DNA of 64,000 nucleotides. It comes from Cohnella sp. GbtcB17 (lineage in GTDB: Bacteria; Bacillota; Bacilli; Paenibacillales; Paenibacillaceae). Under the pieces are notes generated by a model. The model searched no databases. It was not told where the DNA came from and worked only from the letters and a program-made list of their open reading frames with translations. Position 1 is the stretch's first letter; every line of letters begins with the position of its first letter. Below, piece by piece: positions 1 through 7,033 of this stretch. Location of the stretch: NCBI RefSeq assembly GCF_019091135.1, contig NZ_JAGXJW010000003.1:100564-164563 (forward strand), in the 5' to 3' direction. The translations under genes and the position numbers were made by a program.

Positions 1-2
1 CC

Positions 3-596
3 GACGTCTCCGAAGCACGCGTGCTGAGCGACGGCGTGGGCGTGCGCGAGCTGGATCCCGGCGAGCTGCGCGCCAATGTCGGCATCGCGACGCAGGACGT
101 GCTGCTCTTCTCCGACACGATCGACGGCAACGTCGCGTTCGGCGATCCCGAGCTGCCCGAGGACGACACGATGAAATACGCCAAGCTGGCTGCGGCGCAC
201 GATTTTATCCGCAAAATGCCGGAGGGCTACGACACGATCATCGGGGAACGGGGCGTCGGGCTGTCTGGCGGACAGAAGCAGCGTCTTGCGCTCGCGCGCG
301 CCATGGCGGTCGCACGGCCAATCCTCATCCTCGACGACACGACGTCCGCCGTCGACCTCGAGACCGAGGCGCATATCCAGAGCAGCCTGAACCGGCTGGA
401 AGCGCCTTGCACGAAGATCATCATCGCCCAGCGCATCTCCACGACCGCCAAGGCCGACCGCATCCTCATCCTGGATGCCGGCCGCGTGATCGAGGAAGGC
501 ACGCATGCCGAGCTGCTGGCCAGGCGCGGATATTACTACGAAGTGTTCATGCTGCAGAACGAGGGCATCGAGAGGCAGGTGGCGGCCAATGGCTAG
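3..596 (+). CDS. Heterodimeric ABC exporter, degenerate-site subunit (BmrC/YheI-like), C-terminal part
   Basis: Partial gene entering from the left edge; the reading frame is open from base 3. What remains is most of the nucleotide-binding domain: Q-loop (IATQD), canonical signature LSGGQ, Walker B ILILDD and the switch position IIIAQR. Two catalytic positions are altered: the Walker B glutamate is Asp and the switch His is Gln. That is the pattern of the non-hydrolysing half of heterodimeric exporters such as BmrC of BmrCD (family knowledge). Its intact LSGGQ would complete the competent site of the partner. The stop overlaps the next gene's ATG by 8 bases (ATGGCTAG), which indicates translational coupling. 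Membrane domain and Walker A lie outside the window. Confidence 0.93.
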   Translation, partial: DVSEARVLSDGVGVRELDPGELRANVGIATQDVLLFSDTIDGNVAFGDPELPEDDTMKYAKLAAAHDFIRKMPEGYDTIIGERGVGLSGGQKQRLALARAMAVARPILILDDTTSAVDLETEAHIQSSLNRLEAPCTKIIIAQRISTTAKADRILILDAGRVIEEGTHAELLARRGYYYEVFMLQNEGIERQVAANG

Positions 597-2370
597 AAAT
601 AAATTCGACATCGACGAAAATCTGGAGTCCCCGTTCGACATCCGCCATTTCAAACGCGCGCTCGTCTATATCAAGCGGCAGAAGCGGCCGATGATCGTCG
701 CGCTCGCGCTCAGCGTTCTGTCCGCCGGCATCGGGCTCACGGCGCCGCTCATCATGCAGCACATCGTCGACGTGACGATCCCGGCCAAGACGGTCGGAGC
801 GCTCGTCGGCTGGTCCGCGCTCATGCTGGCCACGATCGTGATCAGCGTCGCGCTGGCCGCCGTCCGGGGACGGATCATGACAAGCGTCGGGCAGGACATC
901 ATTTTCGAGATCCGATCTGACCTGTTCAAGCATTTGCAGGCTTTGTCCTTCAAGTACTACGACGACCGCCCGCAGGGGAAGATTCTGATCCGCGTCGTCA
1001 ACTACGTCAACTCGATCTCCGACGTGCTCTCGAACGGCATCATCAACTTCATCCTGGAAATTTTGAATCTGGTCTTCATCGCCGTCTTCATGTTCGCCGT
1101 CGACGTCAAGCTGTCGCTCGTGACGCTGGCGGGACTGCCGGTGTTCGCCCTGTTCCTGCTGCTCATCAAGAACAAGCAGCGGCGCTCCTGGCAGGCGGTG
1201 TCCAACAAGAACTCCAACCTGAACGCCTACACGCAGGAGAGCATCAGCGGCGTCGGCGTAACGCAGATCTTCACGCGGGAGAACCGCAACGAAGCGATCT
1301 TCACCCGGCTCGCGTCGAACTATCGCCAGGAATGGATGCGCGCGATCCACTTCAACGCAATGATCCCGTTCACGGTCGACAATCTGGCGACGCTCGTCAC
1401 GACGCTGATCTATATGGTCGGTCTGCTGGCGCTCAGCCCGCAGGACGTGACGTTCGGCGTCATCCTCGCGATGAGCAGCTACGCGGCGCGCTTCTGGCAG
1501 CCGATCCTGAACCTGTCGAACCTGTACAACGGATTCGTCAACGCTGTCGCGTACCTGGAGCGGATCTTCGAGACGCTCGACGAGCCGGTCACGGTCAAGG
1601 ACGCCCCCGGCGCGAAGCCGCTGCCGCCGCTTCAGGGCCGCGTGACCTTCGACAACGTGACGTTCGGCTACGACACGGGCTCGAACGTATTGGAGAACCT
1701 GTCGTTCGACGTCCGGCCCGGCGAGAGCATCGCGCTGGTCGGCCCTACGGGCGCGGGCAAGACGACGGTCGTCAACCTGATCTCCCGCTTCTACGATGTG
1801 ACTGGCGGCCGCATCCTCGTCGACGGGCACGATATTGCGCAGTCCACGCTCCAGTCGCTGCGCAGCCAGATGGGCATCATGCTGCAGGACAGCTTCATTT
1901 TCTCGGGCACGATTCTGGACAACATCCGCTACGGCCGCCTCGACGCGACCGAAGAAGAAGTCATTGCCGCGGCCAAGACCGTGCGCGCCGACGCGTTCAT
2001 TCGCGAGTTCGAGAACGGCTATATGACGGAAGTGAACGAGCGCGGCTCGAAGCTCTCGCAAGGCCAGCGGCAGCTCATCTCGTTCGCGCGGACGCTGCTC
2101 GCCGATCCGCGCATCCTGATCCTCGACGAGGCGACCTCGTCGATCGACGCCAAGACGGAGCGACTGCTCCAGCAAGGCCTGAACGAGCTGCTCAAGGGGC
2201 GCACGTCCTTCATCATCGCCCACCGGCTGTCGACGGTTCGCAACTGCGACAGAATCATGTACATCGCAGACAAAGGCATCGCGGAGGTCGGCTCGCACGA
2301 CGAGCTGATCGCGAAGCGCGGGCTGTATTACAAGCTGTATACCGCGCAGAAAATGGAAATGGTCGTGTAG
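589..2370 (+). CDS. Heterodimeric ABC exporter, catalytic-site subunit (BmrD/YheH-like)
   Basis: 593 residues from the ATG at 589, which overlaps the upstream stop and has a purine-rich ribosome site (GGCAGGTGG); longer readings overlap the first gene heavily. N-terminal about 310 residues form six membrane segments; the nucleotide-binding domain follows with Walker A GPTGAGKTT (about residue 385), Walker B ILILDEATSS and switch IIAHRLST. Its signature is SQGQRQ rather than SGGQ. So this subunit has the intact catalytic Glu and His but a variant signature, the mirror image of its neighbour, and together they make one competent and one degenerate ATP site. Likely a multidrug or lipid exporter; the substrate cannot be read from sequence. 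Confidence 0.94.
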   Translation: MARNKFDIDENLESPFDIRHFKRALVYIKRQKRPMIVALALSVLSAGIGLTAPLIMQHIVDVTIPAKTVGALVGWSALMLATIVISVALAAVRGRIMTSVGQDIIFEIRSDLFKHLQALSFKYYDDRPQGKILIRVVNYVNSISDVLSNGIINFILEILNLVFIAVFMFAVDVKLSLVTLAGLPVFALFLLLIKNKQRRSWQAVSNKNSNLNAYTQESISGVGVTQIFTRENRNEAIFTRLASNYRQEWMRAIHFNAMIPFTVDNLATLVTTLIYMVGLLALSPQDVTFGVILAMSSYAARFWQPILNLSNLYNGFVNAVAYLERIFETLDEPVTVKDAPGAKPLPPLQGRVTFDNVTFGYDTGSNVLENLSFDVRPGESIALVGPTGAGKTTVVNLISRFYDVTGGRILVDGHDIAQSTLQSLRSQMGIMLQDSFIFSGTILDNIRYGRLDATEEEVIAAAKTVRADAFIREFENGYMTEVNERGSKLSQGQRQLISFARTLLADPRILILDEATSSIDAKTERLLQQGLNELLKGRTSFIIAHRLSTVRNCDRIMYIADKGIAEVGSHDELIAKRGLYYKLYTAQKMEMVV

Positions 2371-2385
2371 CGAGCACGGCTCGGG

Positions 2386-2411
2386 AAAAGCGTCCGTTCA
2401 CCGGCGCTTTT
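2386..2411 (+). terminator. Rho-independent terminator after the ABC exporter
   Basis: Stem AAAAGCG (2386-2392) pairs with CGCTTTT (2405-2411), followed by more T residues. It lies 16 bases after the exporter stop and closes that operon. Confidence 0.7.
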
Positions 2412-2511
2412 TTACGTTTTTCGCGCAGCGCGATCTGGCCCTTGCGGCGCGGCGGGCCGGATTGGTTTCTCGGCGGGCCATCGCTGCGTTTCTCCTATTT
2501 TTCAACAAGTA

Positions 2512-2541
2512 TTGACAATTCTTCTAACCCTCGCTTACTGT
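2512..2541 (+). promoter_or_regulatory. Candidate sigma-A promoter for the ATP-grasp/channel operon
   Basis: A perfect TTGACA at 2512-2517 is followed after 18 bases by TACTGT (2536-2541); TGTAAT at 2539-2544 is an alternative -10 with a long spacer. It sits after the exporter terminator and about 30 bases before the first start codon of the next operon. The -10 is weak, so the operon may need an activator or another sigma factor. Confidence 0.45.
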
Positions 2542-2569
2542 AATTGTTGGAAGACAATTCAAACTGAGA

Positions 2570-2797
2570 GTGGTGCGACCTTTGGATAACGGGATAGCCG
2601 TCATATTATATAAGAAGGACTTGGACGACAATCTGGTCATCGTCGACGAACGCACATGGACGCTGAATATGATCGCTTCGCTCGAGCACGTCAACTACAT
2701 CACCTTCTCCGGGCAGGAGTACGAGACCGTGGAAGGGCGACTGAATCTCGACAGCGGCAAGCTGGAGATCTTGGTGACGCCGACGGAGAATGCTTGA
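2570..2797 (+). CDS. Small hypothetical protein, first gene of the ATP-grasp/channel operon
   Basis: 75 residues from GTG 2570, or 71 from TTG 2582; neither has a strong ribosome site, so the start is uncertain. The protein is acidic with alternating beta-type segments (IAVILYKKD, ITFSGQEYE, LEILVTP), no signal peptide and no membrane segment. I do not recognise a family. It is the first gene after the exporter terminator and lies 27 bases before the Ser-rich exported protein gene, so it is probably cotranscribed with the five genes downstream. Its place in this operon is the only functional clue. Confidence 0.6.
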   Translation: MVRPLDNGIAVILYKKDLDDNLVIVDERTWTLNMIASLEHVNYITFSGQEYETVEGRLNLDSGKLEILVTPTENA

Positions 2798-2824
2798 TCG
2801 ATATAGCGATAGGAGGAAAAGCGG

Positions 2825-3613
2825 TTGAACCCCGAGCATCGACCGGAGGAACCGGTCAAGCATAAGTTATTTTCCAAGGACAGCAAGCCGCTGCGCACTC
2901 TGTCCACTTCGCTAGGCATCGCGCTGCTGGCCAATGCGGCCATCGGGCCCGTCGCGTATTCGGCGGCAGCGTCGCCGAGCGCCTCTGCGGGCGAGCCGCC
3001 GAAGCTGGTGTCCTGGTCGTCCGAAGAAGTCAAAGCCTACTTCGATCCGGCGGTGGATTGGAACATCCCTCTCCCATCCGACGAAGACGATTGCGTCAAG
3101 GACAACGCCGACAACAAAAACGCACAGAGCACGGCCGTGCCTTGCGATGCCTCGCCGACAACCGGCACAGGCAACACCGCACAGAGCGGGAACGGCACCG
3201 TCGTCGTGAATAACCATTACGGTTCCGGCCTCGGCTGGGACGATCTGATTCTTTATCATCTTCTGTTCAATAACGGCTCGTCTTACTCCACGTCGTCCTG
3301 GTACAACTCGCATACGACCTATTACGCGGGGACCAGCAAGCCGTACAAAGCGAAGAAATATACGGCCGACAGCTTCCAGAGCAAAGCCGTGGTCGGCTCC
3401 TCCGTACGGCCGAAGTCCGTAGACAAGAGCGGATCGGTCACGCGCCGCTCCTCCTCTTCCCAACCCGGCGGGATCGGGAGCAAATCGAGCGGCTTCAGCA
3501 GCTCGTCGTCCGGCAGCTCGAAGAAATCCGTGTTCGGTTCTTCCAAATCGAGCAAGTCCGGCTCTTCGTCAGGTTCCAGGAGCTCCCGCTCCTCGGGCGG
3601 CTTCGGCGGATGA
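2825..3613 (+). CDS. Ser/Gly-rich exported protein ending GGFGG (possible ATP-grasp acceptor)
   Basis: 262 residues from TTG 2825, preceded by a strong AGGAGG at 2811-2816. A hydrophobic stretch at about residues 27-50 (SLGIALLANAAIGPVAYSAAA) looks like a signal peptide or anchor. A central acidic/Asn-rich part leads to a Tyr/Ser-rich section (SSYSTSSWYNSHTTYY), and the last 75 residues are almost wholly Ser, Gly, Lys and Arg, ending SSGGFGG. Ser-rich proteins with GGFG-type tails (YgiB/DUF1190) sit beside YgiC ATP-grasp ligases in enterobacteria; the resemblance here is compositional, not a proven homology. The next gene is such a ligase and overlaps the stop by ATGA. I infer that the flexible glycine tail may be the substrate the ligase modifies. 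Confidence 0.82.
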   Translation: MNPEHRPEEPVKHKLFSKDSKPLRTLSTSLGIALLANAAIGPVAYSAAASPSASAGEPPKLVSWSSEEVKAYFDPAVDWNIPLPSDEDDCVKDNADNKNAQSTAVPCDASPTTGTGNTAQSGNGTVVVNNHYGSGLGWDDLILYHLLFNNGSSYSTSSWYNSHTTYYAGTSKPYKAKKYTADSFQSKAVVGSSVRPKSVDKSGSVTRRSSSSQPGGIGSKSSGFSSSSSGSSKKSVFGSSKSSKSGSSSGSRSSRSSGGFGG

Positions 3614-4812
3614 GTTCGGTATTCGAGGTTCGGGGGATTCCTCATCCCGACCGTGCCGCGCGCGTCGCGCAGCTGGAGGCGCTCGGATTCACGTGGGCGG
3701 ATCTGGAGGAAGAGGAATATTGGCTCGACCAGATCGTCGTCATGCCGCCCGCGCTCTACGCCGAGCTGGTACAAGCTTCGGCGGCGCTGTGGCGCATCCT
3801 GGACAAGACGGTGCGCTTCGTTGCGGGCAAGCATGAATTTTACGAGCTGCTCGGCATCCCCGACATTTTGTGGGATACGCTCGACCTGCTGCCGCTGCCG
3901 CCCGAGGGGCGGATCAGCCGGTATGCCCGCTTCGACTTCGCGATCGGCGAAGACGGTGCGATCAAACTGCTGGAGCTGAACGCCGACACGCCTACCGGCT
4001 ACGTCGAAGCCGCCGTAGCGACGCCTTGGCTCTGCCAGGAAGCGGGGATCGCCTCTCCTAACGGAGCGATGGCCGCCCGGGTCGCCGCCGCATGGGCGGT
4101 CGAACGCCCGGAAGCGGCAGCCTGCATGGCCTACGGCGAGCATCTGGAAGATTCGGGCACCATCGAGGCGCTGGTGCGCCACAGCGGTCTGGACGCCCGC
4201 TGCGTCGATTGTCTGGAGCTATGGGTGGAGGACGGCGTGCTCAAGGATGGCGAAGGCTTGCCGATCCGGCGCATGTTCGCCCTGTACCCCAAGGAGTGGC
4301 TGGCCTTCGACGACGGCGGAGAAGCGCTGCTCTATGCGATCGACAGCGGCAATCTGGCGCTGTTCAACGGGCCGCACAGCATCATTTTGCAATCCAAAGG
4401 ACTTCAGGCCGCAGCTTGGGGACTGTTCGAGCTGGGGCTGCTGTTCGACGAAGAAGAACGGGAAGCCATCGAACGGTACATGCTTCCTACTTATAACTCT
4501 CCCGTGCTGGAGGACAGCTTCGTCTCCAAATCCATGTTCGGGCGCGAAGGCGGCTCCGTGCGCTTGTACGACGAGCGGGGCGAGCTGGAGCTTGCGGACG
4601 AAGACGGCTTCGATACGAGCGCGATGTTTCCGCTTGTTTACCAGAAAAGAGCCGAGCTGGCGCGCATTCGAACCGCTGCCGGCGAGTTCCGTCTGCTGAC
4701 GGGTATGTTCATGCTCGACGGAGAGCCCAGCGGCTTGCTGGGGCGGGCAGGCGGACTGATTACAGGCAATACGAGTCATTTTATCCCCATAGGAGTGAAG
4801 GAGTCTTTATGA
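3610..4812 (+). CDS. Glutathionylspermidine synthase-like ATP-grasp ligase (YgiC/YjfC family)
   Basis: 400 residues, the family's usual size. ATP-grasp ligases of this family join a carboxylate to an amine through an acyl-phosphate. Visible family signatures are LLELNADTPTGYVEA (about residues 121-135), LPTYNSPVLEDSF followed by KSMFGREGGSV (about 296-320) and the C-terminal GLITGNTSHFIPIGV. The amidase half of true glutathionylspermidine synthase is absent, so this is a stand-alone ligase, and family knowledge suggests peptide or amino-acid tagging rather than glutathionylspermidine synthesis. ATGA overlaps on both sides couple it to the Ser-rich protein and to the lipoprotein. The substrate is unknown. 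Confidence 0.9.
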   Translation: MSSVFEVRGIPHPDRAARVAQLEALGFTWADLEEEEYWLDQIVVMPPALYAELVQASAALWRILDKTVRFVAGKHEFYELLGIPDILWDTLDLLPLPPEGRISRYARFDFAIGEDGAIKLLELNADTPTGYVEAAVATPWLCQEAGIASPNGAMAARVAAAWAVERPEAAACMAYGEHLEDSGTIEALVRHSGLDARCVDCLELWVEDGVLKDGEGLPIRRMFALYPKEWLAFDDGGEALLYAIDSGNLALFNGPHSIILQSKGLQAAAWGLFELGLLFDEEEREAIERYMLPTYNSPVLEDSFVSKSMFGREGGSVRLYDERGELELADEDGFDTSAMFPLVYQKRAELARIRTAAGEFRLLTGMFMLDGEPSGLLGRAGGLITGNTSHFIPIGVKESL

Positions 4813-5483
4813 CCGATCGACATTCAGACCGGCCTGCGCCGAGCCGCAAGCCGACTCGCGCCCGACGCAAATTCCCCGTCCTGGCGGGGCTCGCGCTGCT
4901 CGTGCCGCTACTTGTCGGCGGGTGCGCAAGCGACCAGCCATCCGTCTTCAAAAACTCGGCGACCGCCGCCGTATCTGGCGATGCAGCCCGGATTCCTTGG
5001 GACTACAAGCTTGTGGAGGGAACGGTAGGCGACTTGATCGGCAGCGACATGACGATCTTGCCGGACAACGCGCTGCTGCCCAACGACGGCAACTACGCGA
5101 CGGGCGACAAGATCTGGACGCTGCAGTATATGAGCGCCGACATGACGACCAACGACAGCGGCCGCAGCGAGGTCAAGCTGTCCGCCTGGACGCCGATCAA
5201 ATCCTACGCCAAAGAGAGTTCGGCGAAGGCCGACATCGCGGAGCTGAAAGTCTCTCTGAAGACGACGGTGCCGCTGGTCGGCGTATACAAGACCTCGTAT
5301 CAAGGAAAAACGCGAAACTTCGCCGTGCTCACGCTGCCCTCCGGGAACCAGATTAAGCAGCCGATCGACGACGAGCGCTATAATCAGCTCAAAAGCTTGA
5401 AAAAGGTGCCCATCTTGGTCGAAGAGGTTCACGACTTTGCCGATTACGATTCGGCATACGCAAAATTCAGGGGGTGGGCGTAA
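4809..5483 (+). CDS. Lipoprotein of the ATP-grasp/DUF350 operon
   Basis: 224 residues; ATG 4809 overlaps the ligase stop and has AGGAGTGAAGGAG upstream. An Arg-rich head (RKPTRARRKF) precedes a hydrophobic segment and the lipobox LVGGC (Cys about residue 38), so the protein is probably anchored on the outer face of the membrane. The mature part is beta-rich with no named motif I recognise. Its gene lies between the ligase and the DUF350 protein, overlapping both (TAATG with the next gene). It may hold or present the Ser-rich protein at the membrane, which is inference from position only. Confidence 0.85.
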   Translation: MTDRHSDRPAPSRKPTRARRKFPVLAGLALLVPLLVGGCASDQPSVFKNSATAAVSGDAARIPWDYKLVEGTVGDLIGSDMTILPDNALLPNDGNYATGDKIWTLQYMSADMTTNDSGRSEVKLSAWTPIKSYAKESSAKADIAELKVSLKTTVPLVGVYKTSYQGKTRNFAVLTLPSGNQIKQPIDDERYNQLKSLKKVPILVEEVHDFADYDSAYAKFRGWA

Positions 5484-5875
5484 TGGTTGTCGTCACCAAT
5501 ATTATCGCAAGCGTTGTCGTCATTATCGTGCTGCAACTGCTCGGCATGCTGATCTTCAGCTGGATGACGCCGTTCAAGGATATGGAAGAGCTGCGCAGGG
5601 GCAACGCGGCCGTCGGATTGGCCTTCGGCGGCAAGTTCCTGGGCACTGCAATTATCCTCGGCGTGTCCGCATACACGAATTCGACCATCTGGGATTTGAT
5701 GCTGTGGTTTGCGGTCGGCTACGTCTGCCTGGTCGCCTCTTATTGGATCTTCGAGCTGGCGACGCCGAAGTTGAAAATCTCGGAGCATCTGCAGCAGGGC
5801 AACCTGGCGATCGGCATTTTACTTTGCTGCGTCTTTTTGGGGACCAGCTTCGCGGTCAGTAGCCTTATCGTTTAG
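5483..5875 (+). CDS. DUF350 (YjfL-like) integral membrane protein
   Basis: 130 residues from ATG 5483, which overlaps the preceding stop (TAATG); GGGGGTGGGCG is just upstream. Four hydrophobic helices are apparent, arranged as two similar halves (roughly residues 1-27 and 45-70, then 73-95 and 105-130). The two halves are separated by polar turns such as FKDMEELRRGNAAVG and LKISEHLQQGNLAIG, both with a matching L-x-x-G-N-x-A-x-G pattern, as expected for the internal duplication of DUF350. In enterobacteria this family is encoded with YjfC/YgiC ligases. Molecular function is unknown; it is encoded just before an ion channel. Confidence 0.88.
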   Translation: MVVVTNIIASVVVIIVLQLLGMLIFSWMTPFKDMEELRRGNAAVGLAFGGKFLGTAIILGVSAYTNSTIWDLMLWFAVGYVCLVASYWIFELATPKLKISEHLQQGNLAIGILLCCVFLGTSFAVSSLIV

Positions 5876-5933
5876 TCTCCTGCGCTTAACCTTGCGCATG
5901 AATCGATCCTGCCCTTAAGAATGAGGAATCCGC

Positions 5934-6959
5934 ATGCATTTTTTTCTACGATTGCTGGTCAGGACGATGCGCTTCAAAAATACGTCCATCGCCTTAACGG
6001 CGACCGTGTTCATATTGTTCAGCGCTTCGGTCGCCTTTTTGCTGGAGCCGGGCACGTTTCGCAACTGGTTTAACGCGCTGTATTGGGTGCTCACGACGAT
6101 GTCGACGGTGGGATACGGCGATTACTACGCGAAGACGGCGCTTGGCAAGCTACTGACGATTTTCCTGTATATTTTCGGCATCGGCTTGCTGAGCGTGCTG
6201 ATCGGCAAGGTGCTCGATTCGATCGCGTTCATTCAACGGCAGAGGGAGGCCGGCCTGTTGAGCTTTCAAGGCAAAGATCACTTTATCGTCATTAATTGGG
6301 GCAAAAAGGCGCAGTATGCCGTCGAAGAGATATTGACCAGGCTGCCCGAAGCGCAAATCGTCATCATCGACGAGATCGAACGGCATCCGATGCAGCGGCA
6401 CAGCAACGTGCACTTCATCTGCGGCGACGCCTCCGCCGAGGAGACGCTTGAAGAGGCCGGCCTTCAGTCCGCGCGCGCCGCGATCGTCTTCGCGGACGCC
6501 CGGATCGAGGAGCCGGCGCTGGCTGACGGCAAGACGCTCCTGATCGCCTCGAGCCTGGAGCGCATCGCGCCCGACATCCATACGACCGTGGAGATCATCC
6601 AGGAGAAAAACGTGCAGAACTTCCGCTACATCAATGTCAACGAGTTCGTCCTCTCCTACGACGCGATCTCGCGGCTGGCCGCGCGGGCGGCCATGAAGGA
6701 GGGCAACGCCGATATCTTCAACCAACTGCTCAGCCGCCGGCGCGGAGACGACATCTACGAAGTCCCGGTCCGACCCGAATGGCGAACGTACGGGGACGCC
6801 TTTGGCGACCTGCTCGAACGCGGCGCGACCTTGATCGCCGACAGGGCCGATCTCGGCATCAACCGTAAGCGCCACGAACCGATACCGGCCGACGCCAAGC
6901 TGTATATCGTCGCCGATGAAGCGACCTATCTCGCCATCGCGGGCAAGACGGGCGTTTGA
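5934..6959 (+). CDS. Two-TM potassium channel with cytosolic RCK/TrkA-N-like domain (YugO-like)
   Basis: 341 residues; ATG 5934 has GAGGAA nearby. The pore region is unmistakable: first membrane helix (about 18-38), pore loop with selectivity filter TVGYGD (about 57-62) and second helix LLTIFLYIFGIGLLSVLIG. A cytosolic Rossmann-like domain begins near residue 112 (DHFIVINWGKKAQYAVEEIL) and resembles RCK domains; the glycine-rich loop is modified to NWGKKAQ as in YugO-type channels. A ligand-gated K+ channel is the best call. It is the last gene of the operon, 58 bases after DUF350, and a strong hairpin follows. The combination suggests the operon couples an envelope event to K+ flux (inference). 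Confidence 0.92.
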   Translation: MHFFLRLLVRTMRFKNTSIALTATVFILFSASVAFLLEPGTFRNWFNALYWVLTTMSTVGYGDYYAKTALGKLLTIFLYIFGIGLLSVLIGKVLDSIAFIQRQREAGLLSFQGKDHFIVINWGKKAQYAVEEILTRLPEAQIVIIDEIERHPMQRHSNVHFICGDASAEETLEEAGLQSARAAIVFADARIEEPALADGKTLLIASSLERIAPDIHTTVEIIQEKNVQNFRYINVNEFVLSYDAISRLAARAAMKEGNADIFNQLLSRRRGDDIYEVPVRPEWRTYGDAFGDLLERGATLIADRADLGINRKRHEPIPADAKLYIVADEATYLAIAGKTGV

Positions 6960-6961
6960 CA

Positions 6962-7020
6962 AATAAACCTGCGGCACCTCCGGACTGACAAACAAAGTCC
7001 CGACGTGCCGCGGGTTTATT
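6962..7020. terminator. Bidirectional terminator between channel and beta-galactosidase genes
   Basis: AATAAACCTGCGGCAC (6962-6977) is almost perfectly complementary to GTGCCGCGGGTTTATT (7005-7020). The A/T ends give U-tracts in both directions, so it can stop both the plus-strand channel operon and the minus-strand GH42 gene. Confidence 0.85.
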
Positions 7021-7033
7021 ATTTTCTATAAAC

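Noticed and set aside
547-2298. Long open frame antisense to the ABC exporter gene
   Set aside because: It is a reverse-strand shadow in GC-rich coding DNA; the translation is Arg/Asp/Ala-rich with no domain and the exporter on the other strand is certain.
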